64,000 nt of DNA from CADCWN01 sp046328475 (GCA_046328475.1 JAXLWN010000029.1:13986-77985), one strand, 5' to 3'. Shown: positions 8,856 through 17,615, counted from the first letter of the stretch. Numbers and translations are program-made. The notes: generated by a model from the letters alone, not told the origin.

Positions 8856-8980
8856 ACGGCAGGAGTTGAACGGCACGACCACCACCATCGCCGTCGAGAA
8901 CATCAAGGCGGTCGGCCCCGAACTGCTGACTGTCGCGAATGTCGCGGCCCAGCCCTAGCCGCGCGCTAGCGCAGATCACA

Positions 8981-9023
8981 AACGAGGCCGCGCGCCGCCA
9001 TCATGGCGGCGCGCGGCCTCGTT
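8981..9023 (+). terminator. long perfect hairpin between YggT-like gene and methyltransferase
   Basis: Twenty-one bases from 8981 are the exact reverse complement of 9003-9023 with a single unpaired base between, so the stem is nearly a palindrome. It sits between the converging YggT-like gene and the methyltransferase (stop at 9036) and probably stops transcription from both sides. Confidence 0.65.
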
Positions 9024-9035
9024 GCTGCCCAGCCG

Positions 9036-9932
9036 CTATCCCTGGTCCGACCCCTCCGGCTGCGGGTCGCACGCAGCATCGTCGCGCTTCGCTAGCGGGT
9101 CATAGCCGATGAATTCGACGTCCGGTGAGGCAACGAACCGCCGCGCCATCGCCGCCAGCGCCGCCTCGTTGTTGTCCACCAGCAGGAAATCGCGCCCCAG
9201 CGCCGCCGCCGCCGCGCCGGTCGTGCCGCTCCCCGCGAAAAATCGAGCACCAGGTCGCCCGGGCGCGACGACGCCGCCACGATCCGGCGCAGCACGCCCA
9301 GCGGCTTCTGCGTCGGGTAGCCTGTCTTCTCCTTGCCGGTGGGGCTAACGATGGTGTGCCACCAGACTGATGAGGAAGTTTTCCCCGCGCCGCCTTCTCC
9401 GGCCCGACCAGCCCCGGAGCCATGTACGGCTCCCGGTCAACGCCTCGTCGGCGTTGAAGACGTAGCGGGCCGGGTCTTTGACATACAGCAAGATGTTGTC
9501 GTGCTTGGCGGGCCAGCGCCGCTTCGACCGCGCGCCGTAATCGTAGGCCCAGATGATCTCGTTCAGGAAGCATTCCCGCCCGAAAATCGCGTCGAGCAGC
9601 ACCTTGCAGTAGTGGACCTCGCGGTAGTCGAGGTGGAGGTAGAACGAGCCGTGCGGCGCGAGCACCCGGTGCGCCTCGCGCAGTCGCGGCTCCAGAAACC
9701 CCAGATAATCATCGAACGCATCGGCGAACGCATCGCCGCCCAGGCGCGTCGTGCGATAGCGCAAGCCGTGGAAGCCGGTGCGGTCGCCATCGTCGTCGCG
9801 CTCCGTCCGCAGCCGGGGACGCGACTGCGTCCGCCCCGTATTGAAGGGCGGATCGATGTAGATCAGCGGCACCGAATTGTCCGGGAGCGTCCGCAAGAAG
9901 GGCAGGTTGTCGCCAAAGACCACGCGCGGCAA
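9036..9932 (-). CDS. Beta-type DNA adenine (N6) methyltransferase, frameshifted
   Basis: The reconstructed protein carries the catalytic DPPFNTG motif first (near 9850) and the S-adenosylmethionine site (F)AGSGTTG last (near 9235). That order marks a beta-class methylase. Between them are GSFYLHLDYREVHY, FGRECFLNEIIWAYDYG and GYPTQKPLGVLRRIVAASS, all well conserved. Three reading frames must be joined, with breaks near 9425, 9375 and 9245. At the last, the expected DFF reads as DFS because a base is missing in a T-rich run. A TTG at 9932 is the likely start, since homologous proteins begin just before VFGDNLPFL. No restriction enzyme gene is adjacent, so it looks like an orphan methylase. Confidence 0.8.
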
Positions 9933-10147
9933 CGTGTGCCCCCCGCTCTCGTAACTCAGCAGTTTCCAACCGCCACAACCATAGCAACAACCGATCGCGG
10001 CGACAAGGGACAAAGGGCGGCGATGCGCCCGCGCCTGCCGGGTCGCGCCGTGCATCACCCTCCGACACATCCGCGCGCTGGCGACATCCTCGCCCACCCG
10101 GTAGACTACCGCTCGGCGGACCTCTGACTCTCACCCGCAAGGACGCG

Positions 10148-11130
10148 ATGGGCATCGTCGGCATAATCGCCAACCCGGCCTCCGGCAAAGACATCCGGCG
10201 ACTCGTCGCCCACGGCTCCAGCTTCGACAACAACGAGAAAGTCAACATCGTGCGCCGCGTCCTGCTCGGCCTCGACGCCCTCGGCGTCGGGGAGGTCCAC
10301 TACCTCCCCGACAGCTACGGCATCGTCCCGCGCGCCGCGCAAACCCTGAAACTTGGCCTCGCCTTGCGCGAGATCGAGATGCTCACGATGGGCGACGCCA
10401 GCGACTCGCGCGAAGCCGCGCGCCACCTCGCCGCGCGCGGCGCGGGCTGCATCGTCACGCTCGGCGGCGACGGCACCAACCGCGTCGTCGTGCAAGGCTG
10501 CGGCGACATCCCGCTCGTGCCAATCTCCACCGGCACCAACAACGTCTTCCCCACCATGATCGAAGGCACCCTGGCCGGTCTCGCCGCCGCCCTGGTCGCC
10601 ACCGGCAGCATCCCTACCGACGGCGTCGTGCAGCGCCTCCCGCAACTCGATGTCTGGCTCGGCGGCGAACTCCGCGACCTCGCCCTGATCGACGTCGTCG
10701 CCTCGCGCCAGACCTTCATCGGCGCTCGCGCGATGTGGGAACCCGCCCACCTCTCCGAGATCGTCCTCTCCCGCGTCTCCCCCGCCGAGATCGGCATCTG
10801 CGGCCTCGGCGGCCTCCTCTTCCCCGACGCGGCCGGCAGCGAGCGCGGCGTCCACGTCGCCGTCGGCGGCGACGAGCGCCACATCCTCGCCCCGCTCGCG
10901 CCCGGCCTCATCCACTCCGTCCCCATCGCCGCCGCCAGCCTGCTCGAACCGGGCGCACGCATCCCCCTCCGCGACGAACCCTGCATCGTCGCCCTCGACG
11001 GCGAGCGCGAAATCGAACTCTACCGCCCCGGCCACGGCCTCGAAATCGCCTTCAACCCCCACGGCCCCACGTCGTCAACATCCCCGCCGCTATCCGCGCC
11101 GGAGCCATCGCCGGTGCCTTCAACGACTAA
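10148..11130 (+). CDS. ATP-NAD/AcoX kinase family protein, one frameshift near the end
   Basis: The protein has about 327 residues. It begins MGIVGIIANPASGKDIRRLV and contains LGGDGTNRVV, the nucleotide-binding GGDGT signature of NAD kinases and related diacylglycerol-kinase-fold enzymes. STGTNNVFP follows. The layout matches the AcoX-like branch, found near acetoin catabolism genes in other bacteria; the substrate is uncertain. At 11066 a run of four C appears where five are needed. Restoring it continues the frame to HVVNIPAAIRAGAIAGAFND and TAA at 11130, while the unshifted frame runs on into repeats. ATG 10148 follows GCAAGGACGCG. Confidence 0.8.
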
Positions 11131-11165
11131 CCCTCCTCCTCGTCCCTCCATACCCTCCCCACGCA

Positions 11166-11239
11166 CGAGAGGGGCTGCCCGCAGGCGGCTAGGTGAGGCC
11201 CATTTCTACGTTCTTCATTCTCAATTCTTCATTCTGCAC
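11166..11239. repeat. GC hairpin repeat plus TTCTTCA heptamer array
   Basis: A gene-distal hairpin built on GCCCGCAGGCGGC (11166-11200) is one copy of a family also seen near 13090, 20240, 26280, 32880, 32960 and 35640. It is followed at 11205-11239 by five TTCTTCA/TTCTCAA 7-mers. An 8-bp ACCGACAC-type array lies at 11330-11378, ending just before the xseA start. Confidence 0.6.
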
Positions 11240-11379
11240 CCCCAGTTGCACCCACGCCCCCCAACAGCTACAGTACCCCATGTGTCCGTACGTCCACATC
11301 CCCACCGAACATACCCTCACCCTCCGACGCACCGACACACCGACACACTGACGCACGAACGCACAACACACAGACACGC

Positions 11380-12615
11380 ATGAACATCCTGGCCGTCAAC
11401 GAACTCACAACCTATATCGCCGAACTCTTCGACAGCGACCCGATCCTCCAGGATGTCTGGATCCGGGGCGAAGTCTCCAACTGCTCGCGCCCCGCCTCCG
11501 GCCACTGCTACTTCACCCTGAAAGACGGCGCAAGCCAGGTCCGCGCCGTCCTCTTCAAGCAGGACGCCGTCTGGCAACCCTTCACCCCCGGCAACGGACT
11601 CTCCATCCTCGCCCACGGCCGCGTCATCCTCTACGAGCCGCGCGGCGAGTACCAACTGCGCGTCGATCTCGTCCAACCCGACGGCGTCGGCGCGCTCCAA
11701 CTCGCCTTCGAGGAACTGCGCACCCGCCTCGACCGCGAAGGACTCTTCGACCCGCGCGCAAGCGCCCGCTGCCCAAACTGCCGCGCACCATCGGCGTCGC
11801 CACCTCCTCCACCGGTGCCGTCTGGCACGACATCCAGACCGTGCTCACCCGCCGCTTCCCGCTGGCCGAACTGGTCCTCGCCCCCACCCGCGTGCAGGGG
11901 CCGAGGCCCCCGATAACATCGTCGCCGCCCTCCGCGCCCTGAATGCCGACGAGCGCGTCGAGGTCGTCATCCTCGCGGCGGCGGCGGCTCCGCCGAAGAC
12001 CTCGCCGCCTTCAACGACGAGCGCGTCGCCCGCGCCATCTTCGCCGCCCGCGTCCCCGTCATCAGCGGCGTCGGCCACGAAGTAGACGTGACCATCGCCG
12101 ACTTTGTCGCCGATCTCCGCGCTCCCACCCCCTCCGCCGCCGCCGAGCTGGTCGCGCCCGACATCCGCGAACTGCTTGGCGAAGTGGAGGCCACGCGCGA
12201 CCGCCTGCGCGAATCGATGGCCGACCAGGTCGCCGACGCCCACGATCGCCTGGCCCGTGCCAGGGTGCGCCTCGCCCACGCCTCGCCCGCCTACACCATC
12301 GTGCGCGGGCGCGACCGCCTCGCCACCCTGCGCCACCGCGCCGGCCAGACATTGCGCCACAACTGGGAACTCTCCAAGCAGCGCATCGATGCCCTGGAAC
12401 GCCAACTCCTCGCGCTCGATCCCCGCGCCGTCCTCGCGCGCGGCTACGCCGTTGTCGAGGATGCCACCGACGGCCTCCCCATCACCAGCGCCGCCGACAC
12501 CTATCCCGCCCAACCCCTGCGCATCACCGTCGCCGACGGCACCTTCGAGGCGGACGTAAGCACGAAGTACGAAGTGCGAAGTACGCACTACACTCCTCAA
12601 CGCCGTCAGGGCTAG
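11380..12615 (+). CDS. xseA: Exodeoxyribonuclease VII large subunit, frameshifted
   Basis: XseA and XseB together degrade single-stranded DNA. The N-terminal OB-fold is clear (MNILAVNELTTYIAELFDSD, WIRGEVSN, GHCYFTLKD). The catalytic half is also clear (GVATSSTGAVWHDI, VPVISGVGHEVDVTIADFVA). Three joins are required near 11755, 11895 and 11975. Each is explained by one missing base in a G/C run, for example a G lost from CAGGGGGCC. After the last break the frame is open to TAG 12613-12615. The last dozen residues (STKYEVRSTHYTPQRRQG) are encoded by a heptamer repeat and replace a natural tail. xseB follows 50 bases later, the usual operon partner. Confidence 0.85.
12560..12594. repeat. ACGAAGT heptamer array inside the 3' end of xseA
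   Basis: Units ACGAAGT, ACGAAGT, GCGAAGT and ACGCACT follow one another at a seven-base period. They are translated as the C-terminus of XseA. Confidence 0.7.
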
Positions 12616-12618
12616 CCC

Positions 12619-12654
12619 TCATTCGTCATTCTCCATTCGTCATTCTGCATTCCA
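12619..12654. repeat. CATTCGT/CATTCTC heptamer array between xseA and xseB
   Basis: Five 7-mers of the form CATTCNN follow each other without gaps and end one base before the xseB ribosome-binding site. The mRNA joining xseA and xseB therefore carries the array. Confidence 0.7.
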
Positions 12655-12665
12655 TGGGAGGCCCA

Positions 12666-12950
12666 ATGACCGAACTCGTCCCCGGCCAGGATCTCAGCTT
12701 CGAGGATGCCCTGGCTCAACTCGAAGCCCTGGTCGCCCAGCTCGAAACCGGCCAACTCACCCTCGCCGCCGCCGTCGGCAGCTACGAGCGCGGCATGGGC
12801 CTCGCCGCCTACTGCGCCGACCTCCTCGGCAGCGCCGAACTCCGTATCCGCCAGGTCGAAGTCCTCGTCGAAGAAGCCGACGCCCAACTCCCCGACCCCA
12901 CGGAAGAAGACTTCGACCTCGACGAACAAATCGACCGCCTCCTCCGCTAA
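12666..12950 (+). CDS. xseB: Exodeoxyribonuclease VII small subunit
   Basis: This 94-residue acidic helical protein has the XseB core LSFEDALAQLEALVAQLETGQLTL and SYERGMGL. The small subunit helices wrap XseA and are needed for stable nuclease. ATG 12666 is preceded by GGGAGG at eight bases. It is intact and follows xseA in the same direction. The acidic tail (DPTEEDFDLDEQIDRLLR) is slightly longer than in short homologues. Confidence 0.92.
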   Translation: MTELVPGQDLSFEDALAQLEALVAQLETGQLTLAAAVGSYERGMGLAAYCADLLGSAELRIRQVEVLVEEADAQLPDPTEEDFDLDEQIDRLLR

Positions 12951-13273
12951 CCCTCCTCACCCCCTCGCCACTCCCCAGCATCCCCACCCTCCCCCTTGCG
13001 AGGGGGAGGGGTCCGCACACACCAACCACCCCGCCTCACCACCGCCCACACCTTCACGCAGTACCCCTCCCCTCTCCCAGCATAGAAGCGCGGTGCCGCC
13101 CGCAGGCGGCGGGGTGCGGTCCATCAACTCCAACATAACATAACGGAGAGGCTATCCTAGTGCGTAGATGCGACATATGGCGACAATTCAGCCTGGTTTG
13201 CGGCGCGCGACCATGGCACGCGGTCTGCGGTGCGCGGCGAATCTCCGGCGCGGTCATGATGAGAGGTGCTGCG
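12951..13273. other. repeat-rich intergenic region before the CBS gene
   Basis: The gap holds two GC hairpin repeats (12990-13016 with CTTGCGAGGGGGAGGGG, and 13088-13120 with GCCGCCCGCAGGCGGCGGGGTGCGG). Neither looks coding. A weak promoter-like TATCCT stands at 13151, with no matching -35. Confidence 0.45.
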
Positions 13274-13749
13274 ATGGAAACCATCCAGGTCGGCGATATC
13301 ATGTCCCCGCACGTCATCACCGTCCCGACGACCATGCCCGTGGAAGAAGTCGCGCGCATCTTGCGCGAGCAGCAGATCACCGGCCTGCCCGTACTCGACG
13401 ATCGCGAGCGCTGCTCGTCGGCGTCGTCAGCGTCAGCGACATCGTCACCCGGCGTGGTGCCGTCGCCTCCGATATCATGAGCCCCGAGGCTATCAGCGTC
13501 ACGACCGAGACCGACGTCGAAGCCGTCGTCGCCATCCTCGCCAACCGTCGCATCCGCCGCGTCCCGGTCCTCGCCGAGGGTCAACTCGTCGGCATCGTCA
13601 GCCGCACCGACCTCGTGCGCCTCTTCCAGGTCACCCGCTGGTCCTGCGACCGCTGCGGCTACTTCGTGCGTGGCTTCACCTGCCCCGCCATCTGCACCGC
13701 CTGCAGCTCCACCAATATCACCCTCCAGCGCGAAAACCAGGGCAGCTAA
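13274..13749 (+). CDS. CBS-domain protein with C-terminal zinc ribbon, one frameshift
   Basis: The reconstructed protein has about 158 residues. Two CBS motifs form one Bateman module (METIQVGDIMSPHVITVPTT...GLPVLDD and VASDIMSPEAISVTTETD...RVPVLAEGQLVGIVSRTDLV). A C-terminal ribbon follows with CDRCGY and, 15 residues later, CTAC, expected to bind one zinc. CBS pairs sense adenine nucleotides; the ribbon is an unusual addition. The first CBS runs in another frame to about 13410, where one C appears lost from GAGCGCTGCTC. ATG 13274 follows GAGAGGTG. Confidence 0.8.
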
Positions 13750-13753
13750 CGAA

Positions 13754-13831
13754 CGGTTTGCAGGTTGGCAAGTTCCAGGTTCCAAGTTTCAAGGCCCACG
13801 AACCTGCAACTTGCCAACCTGCAACCTGGAA
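13754..13831. repeat. heptamer repeat hairpin downstream of the CBS gene
   Basis: The left arm has CAGGTTGGCAAGTTCCAGG units and the right arm has AACCTGCAACTTGCCAACC units. About 22 bases can pair. Units are variants of the same RGTTRCA seven-mer seen at 1844-1916, 12 kb away. Confidence 0.75.
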
Positions 13832-13853
13832 CGCGACCGAAGGGAGCCCGCCG

Positions 13854-14162
13854 ATGATCGCCACCATGGTCACCTTCAAAGACGACCGGCGACGCTACAC
13901 CAGCGCCGATCTCACCGCCATCTTCGAAAGCTCCGCCCCCCACTACCGGGGCATGGACGGCCTCCGCTCGAAGGTCTATTTCATCGACGCCGATCGCGGC
14001 GAGTTCGGCGGCTTCTACCTCTGGGAGTCGCGCGAGCAGATGTTGCGCGTCCAGGGCTCGCCCGAGTGGCTCGCCACCATCCGCGCCCGCTACGGCATCA
14101 CCCCCACCCTGCGCGTGCTCGACGCCCCGGTGACAATCGACAACGGCGTGCCGGTCGGATGA
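13854..14162 (+). CDS. Small dimeric alpha/beta-barrel-type protein (monooxygenase-like fold)
   Basis: This is a 102-residue protein. The pattern MIATMVTFKDDRRRYTSADL, then SSAPHYRGMDGLRSKVYFIDADRGEFGGFYLWESREQ, is typical of YdhR/ABM-like dimeric ferredoxin-fold proteins, which often have a monooxygenase or unknown role. ATG 13854 is preceded by AAGGGAG. Its TGA overlaps the ATG of the next gene (ATGA at 14159-14162), so the two are translationally coupled. A precise function cannot be given. Confidence 0.7.
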   Translation: MIATMVTFKDDRRRYTSADLTAIFESSAPHYRGMDGLRSKVYFIDADRGEFGGFYLWESREQMLRVQGSPEWLATIRARYGITPTLRVLDAPVTIDNGVPVG

Positions 14163-15143
14163 GCGCCACCATCGCCCCCGCCGCTCCCGCCGACACCCCC
14201 GCCCTGATCGCCCTCTGGAATCGGGCGCTCGGCGACCGCTTCCCCTGAGCGAACGCCTCTGGCGGGAGAACGTCGAGGGCGACCCCAACTGGCGACCGGG
14301 CGACGGCCTGGCGCTGCGCCTCGCCGACGGCACACTCGTCGGCTTCGCCCTGACCCGCCGCTTCCACCAACTGGACCGCTACCCCGCGATGGACCGGGTG
14401 CGCGACCTCGGCTGGATCTTGGCCCTCGTCATCGACCCGGCCCACGCCGGGCAGGGCCACGGCAGCCAACTCCTCGCCGCCGCCGAAGCGCACTTGCGCC
14501 AGCAGGGCGCGACCCACGCGACCTCGGCGGCAGCGTCGGCCACTTCCTCCCCGGCCCACCCGGCGACGACGAGCGCGCCCTCCGCTTCTGGCAACGCCAC
14601 GGCTACCAGCCCGACCGCCACGTCCACGACCTTCATCGCTCGCTCGCCGACTGGCAATCCACGCCCCTGGAGCTTCCCGATGGCTGGCGCTGCGCCCCCG
14701 GCCAACCCGGCCAAGAGGCGGCTCTGCTCGCCTTCCTCGATAGCTCCTTCCCGGTCGCTGGCACTACCACCTCGCCGATAGCCTCGCGCGCGGTGCCAGC
14801 ATCGCCGATGTCGCCTTGCTCCTCGCCCCGACGACACCGTTCCGGCTTCGCCGCCACCTGGCACTACGCCAGCCCGCTCCTCGGCCCCGCAACCAACTGG
14901 CACCCCGCCCTCGGCCCCCACTTCGGCGGCCTCGGTCCGCTCGGCATCGCCGCCGCCGCGCGCGGCCACGGTCGCGGCCTCGCCCTCGTCGCCGCCGCCA
15001 CGACCATCCTGCACCAGCGCGGTGTCATCCTGAGCGCAGCGAAGGATCCGTCCCTTCTCGTCTCCGCGTCGTTCTCTGCGTCTCTGCGTCTCTGCGGTCT
15101 TCGTCCTCCTTCACCCCTCACCCTTCTCCCTTCAGGGATCTAG
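14159..15143 (+). CDS. GNAT acetyltransferase (two GNAT halves), frameshifted and truncated by a repeat
   Basis: The reconstruction starts MSATIAPAAPADTPALIALWNRAL and contains the acetyl-CoA loop of a GNAT domain (LVIDPAHAGQGHGSQLLAAAE). A second GNAT-like half follows (FAATWHYASPLL...PLGIAAAARGHGRGLALVAAA). Frames change near 14247, 14525 and 14800. At 15025 the frame enters the short repeat CCTGAGCGCAGCGAAGGATC, read as VILSAAKDPS, then an 8-bp TCTCTGCG array. It stops ten bases before the next gene. The conserved end of the second domain is therefore missing, replaced by repeat-derived residues. Confidence 0.65.
15025..15100. repeat. TCATCCTGAGCGCAGCGAAG repeat followed by TCTCTGCG array
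   Basis: The first part (15025-15051) has a second copy at 31148-31172 with one changed base in the central word. It is followed by an 8-bp array around 15062-15100. Repeats of this kind are familiar from many bacterial genomes, where they are often read as ILSAAKD. Here it terminates an acetyltransferase ORF. Confidence 0.65.
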
Positions 15144-15152
15144 GAGGTACCA

Positions 15153-16202
15153 ATGAGCGGCGAATTCCTGGCCCGCGAGATCGCCGAACAACCCACCATC
15201 CTGGCAGGTCTCCTCGCAGCCGAGCGCGACCGCGCCCGGGAGATCGCCGCCGCCATCCGCGCCCGCCGCGACGAGATCGCCTTCGTCCACATCGCCGCGC
15301 GCGGCACCTCCGACAACGCCGCGCGCTACGCGCAATACCTCGTCGCGGCGCAGAACCGCCTCCCCGTCGCCCGCGCGACCCCCTCCCTCGTCCCGCTCTA
15401 CGACGCCGCGCCCGCCCTCCGCCGCGCCCTCACCATCGGCATCTCGCAGTCGGGTGCCTCGCCCGACATCGTCTCCGTCGTCGCCGCCGCCCGCGCGCAG
15501 GGCGCACCCACCCTCGCCATCACCAACCAGCCCGACTCTCCGCTCGGCCAGGCCGCCGAATTTGTGCTCCCTATCCGCGCCGGTGTCGAGCGCAGCGTCG
15601 CCGCCACCAAGACCTACAGCGCCCAACTCCTCGCCCTCGCCATGCTCAGCGCCGCCCTCACCGGCGAAGCTGCCGCCTGGGATCCCCTTTCCGGCGTCCC
15701 CGGCTGGGTCGCCGCCACCCTCGCCCTCGCCAGCGGCATCGCACAGCGCGCCGAGCGCTACCGCTACCTCGACCGCCTGATCACCAGCGGGCGCGGCTAC
15801 TGCTACGGCACCGCCTTCGAACTCGCCCTGAAACTGAAGGAGACCAGCTACCTGCTCGCCGAACCCTACTCCCCCGCCGACTTCCTGCACGGCCCAGTCG
15901 CGATCATCGACGCTGGTTTCCCCGCGCTTCTCGTCGCTCCCTCCGGCGCGACCTTCGACGATCAACTCGCCTTCGCCAACACCCTGCGCGACCTCGGTGC
16001 CGAGCTGATCGTCATCAGCGACCGCGACGAAGCCCTCGCCCTGGCGCACACCCCCCTGCGCCTGCCGCCCGGCATCCCCGAACACCTCGTCCCGATCCCC
16101 GCCATCGTCCCCGGCCAGCTCCTCGCCCTCGAACTTGCCCGCACCAAAGGTTTCGACCCCGACCACCCCCGTGGCCTGAGCAAAGTGACCCTGACCCGGT
16201 AA
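15153..16202 (+). CDS. SIS-domain aminosugar isomerase/deaminase (GlmS-type, without glutaminase)
   Basis: The protein has 349 residues with two SIS domains. The first holds HIAARGTSDNAARYAQYL and GISQSGASPDIV; the second holds SGRGYCYGTAFELALKLKET and the FLHGPVAII segment of GlmS-type active sites. There is no N-terminal glutamine amidotransferase domain. It should therefore act on glucosamine- or N-acetylglucosamine-phosphates, or a related sugar, rather than make glucosamine-6-phosphate from glutamine. ATG 15153 is preceded by a strong AGGAGG. It is intact, in contrast to its upstream neighbour. Confidence 0.88.
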   Translation: MSGEFLAREIAEQPTILAGLLAAERDRAREIAAAIRARRDEIAFVHIAARGTSDNAARYAQYLVAAQNRLPVARATPSLVPLYDAAPALRRALTIGISQSGASPDIVSVVAAARAQGAPTLAITNQPDSPLGQAAEFVLPIRAGVERSVAATKTYSAQLLALAMLSAALTGEAAAWDPLSGVPGWVAATLALASGIAQRAERYRYLDRLITSGRGYCYGTAFELALKLKETSYLLAEPYSPADFLHGPVAIIDAGFPALLVAPSGATFDDQLAFANTLRDLGAELIVISDRDEALALAHTPLRLPPGIPEHLVPIPAIVPGQLLALELARTKGFDPDHPRGLSKVTLTR

Positions 16203-16228
16203 AGGGCAAAGAGGTTGTGGCTGAAGGC

Positions 16229-16564
16229 TCAGGCGACGGCATATCCGGTGAATGGCCGGTCCTCTGCGAGGTGGAAGGCGAGCACGATCTGTTCCTTCGG
16301 GATACCCGCATCGACCAGCTCTCGCGCGATGCCATACTCGGTCCCATCGCGCTGAATCCAGAACTTGTCGCCGATCAGATCGACATGGATCAAGCAGCCG
16401 TGGACCCGACGAATTCCGTCGCGCCCAACAAGCATGACCAGGTAGTGGTCGCCTTCGCGATCAAACACTGTCTGCAAATCTACCTCGCCGTACGAATAGG
16501 GGACAACCGTATACTCGGTCAGGATGCGCTCGATGAGCGCGCGGTTGGCGGCTCGGGTGTCCAT
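16229..16564 (-). CDS. xisI: XisI family protein (fdxN element excision controlling factor homologue)
   Basis: This is a 111-residue protein. The conserved XisI core is plain: YGEVDLQTVFDREGDHYLVM, VHGCLIHVDLIGDKFWIQRD, GTEYGIARELVDAGIPKEQI and the final FHLAEDRPFTGYAVA. In cyanobacteria XisI is required with XisH for excision of the fdxN element, but the pair is common in genomes without that element and its general role is open. The ATG at 16564 lies 46 bases inside the end of xisH, so the two genes overlap and must be cotranscribed. It converges with the SIS gene 26 bases away, without a visible terminator. Confidence 0.92.
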   Translation of the reverse strand: MDTRAANRALIERILTEYTVVPYSYGEVDLQTVFDREGDHYLVMLVGRDGIRRVHGCLIHVDLIGDKFWIQRDGTEYGIARELVDAGIPKEQIVLAFHLAEDRPFTGYAVA

Positions 16565-16968
16565 TGTCGAATCACCTCCGTCTGCGGATCGAACACCAGC
16601 ACTTGCAGTCGCCGGTTCCGGAGCAGCAATTGGCTGAGTGGATCATCGAAGACGTTCTCGAATGTTGCCTCCGTGACGGCCAGGTACAACTGGCGCTCCG
16701 GGTCAAGATTGTCCAACAGGTCCTGATAGATGAGAAACTGCCCCACAGCCTTTTCGAGATCGTCGACAACGGATGGACCCAGGAAGCTCTTCACCTCGAC
16801 GGCGATCTTCGTCGGGCCTTTCTCAGCGGCCAACACCTGTTCAGCACCGAGATCGACAAAGAGATCCCGACGACCCCATTTTAACCGCAGGGGATCATCC
16901 GTGATCCGCCACCCATCATTCTGGAGCGCCCGGCGAACCTCTGAATGAAAGCGATCCCGCGCTGGCAT
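16519..16968 (-). CDS. xisH: XisH family protein (PD-(D/E)XK nuclease-like)
   Basis: This protein of 149 residues starts MPARDRFHSEVRRALQNDGW. It has the XisH core RRDLFVDLGAEQVLAAEKG and KIAVEVKSFLGPSVVDDLEKAVGQF. The D...(E)VK arrangement is that of PD-(D/E)XK nuclease folds, to which this family is related. In Anabaena it controls excision together with XisI. ATG 16968 is the first start after a promoter-like pair (17029-17002). No recombinase, transposase or phage gene is near, so excision control is unlikely here. A defence or toxin-antitoxin-like role is a guess. Confidence 0.9.
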   Translation of the reverse strand: MPARDRFHSEVRRALQNDGWRITDDPLRLKWGRRDLFVDLGAEQVLAAEKGPTKIAVEVKSFLGPSVVDDLEKAVGQFLIYQDLLDNLDPERQLYLAVTEATFENVFDDPLSQLLLRNRRLQVLVFDPQTEVIRQWTPEPPTARSSSAS

Positions 16969-17001
16969 GCTAACCTCGTCCGCTCACAACCTGTAAGCAA
17001 G

Positions 17002-17029
17002 ATTGTAGCATCTGGTAGCATATCCCCAA
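17002..17029 (-). promoter_or_regulatory. promoter of xisH-xisI
   Basis: On the minus strand TTGGGG (17029-17024) and TACAAT (17007-17002) stand 16 bases apart, about 35 bases from the xisH start. A direct repeat GTAGCAT (twice within 17006-17021) overlaps the spacer and could be an operator for autoregulation. Confidence 0.5.
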
Positions 17030-17060
17030 CCGTGCCGCAACACCGTCACCGGAGCCACCA

Positions 17061-17615
17061 ATGCCCTCGCGACCGACCCTCGACACCGCCACCATCACCT
17101 TCCGCGCGCTCACCCCGGACGACTTCGCCCTGATGCACCGCTGGCGCAACACCCCCGCCGTGAGCGCGTGGTGGAGCCCCGTCCCCACCCACGAGGAAAT
17201 CGCCGCCAAATACACCCCGCGCATCACCGGCGAGGAACCCGTCCACCCCTACATCGCCACCTGCGACGGCTCGCCCATCGGCTTCCTCCAGTGGTGCCGC
17301 CTCGTCGAAGTCCCCGGCCACGCCGCCGAAACCCTCGCCGAGCCCGGCGCAGCCGCCGTCGATCTCTTCGTCGGCGAAGACGCCTATCGCGGGCGCGGCT
17401 ACGGCGCGGCCATGCTTCGTGCCTTCCTCCGCGACATCATCTTCGTCGCGCCCGACATCACCGCCTGCTACATCGACCCCCACCCCGACAACGCCATCGC
17501 CATTCGCTCCTACGCCCGTGTCGGCTTCCGCGAACTCGGCACGATCACCAACGACGCGCACGGCGACCCCGCCTGGCTGATGGCGATCACCCGCGCCGAG
17601 GTGCTGGCCCCATGA
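17061..17615 (+). CDS. GNAT acetyltransferase, AAC(6')/RimJ-like
   Basis: The protein has 184 residues. It starts with a strand-helix typical of this GNAT branch (ITFRALTPDDFALMHRWRN) and has AVDLFVGEDAYRGRGYGAAMLRAFL as acetyl-CoA loop. It ends with DNAIAIRSYARVGF, the usual last helix. Similar sequences include aminoglycoside 6'-acetyltransferases and siderophore acetylases. Resistance cannot be claimed from sequence alone. ATG 17061 follows CGGAGCC. The TGA overlaps the next ATG (17612-17615). Confidence 0.85.
   Translation: MPSRPTLDTATITFRALTPDDFALMHRWRNTPAVSAWWSPVPTHEEIAAKYTPRITGEEPVHPYIATCDGSPIGFLQWCRLVEVPGHAAETLAEPGAAAVDLFVGEDAYRGRGYGAAMLRAFLRDIIFVAPDITACYIDPHPDNAIAIRSYARVGFRELGTITNDAHGDPAWLMAITRAEVLAP

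Noticed and set aside
8866..8958. Thirty-residue ORF starting with TTG after the YggT-like gene
   Set aside because: AGGAG is directly next to the TTG with no spacing, and no homologue comes to mind. Too weak to list.
16229..16968. XisH-XisI as evidence of an excisable fdxN-like element
   Set aside because: No site-specific recombinase, direct-repeat borders or interrupted gene was seen nearby.
17061..17615. Aminoglycoside resistance gene
   Set aside because: The fold is AAC(6')-like but many metabolic GNATs look the same. No resistance context is present.
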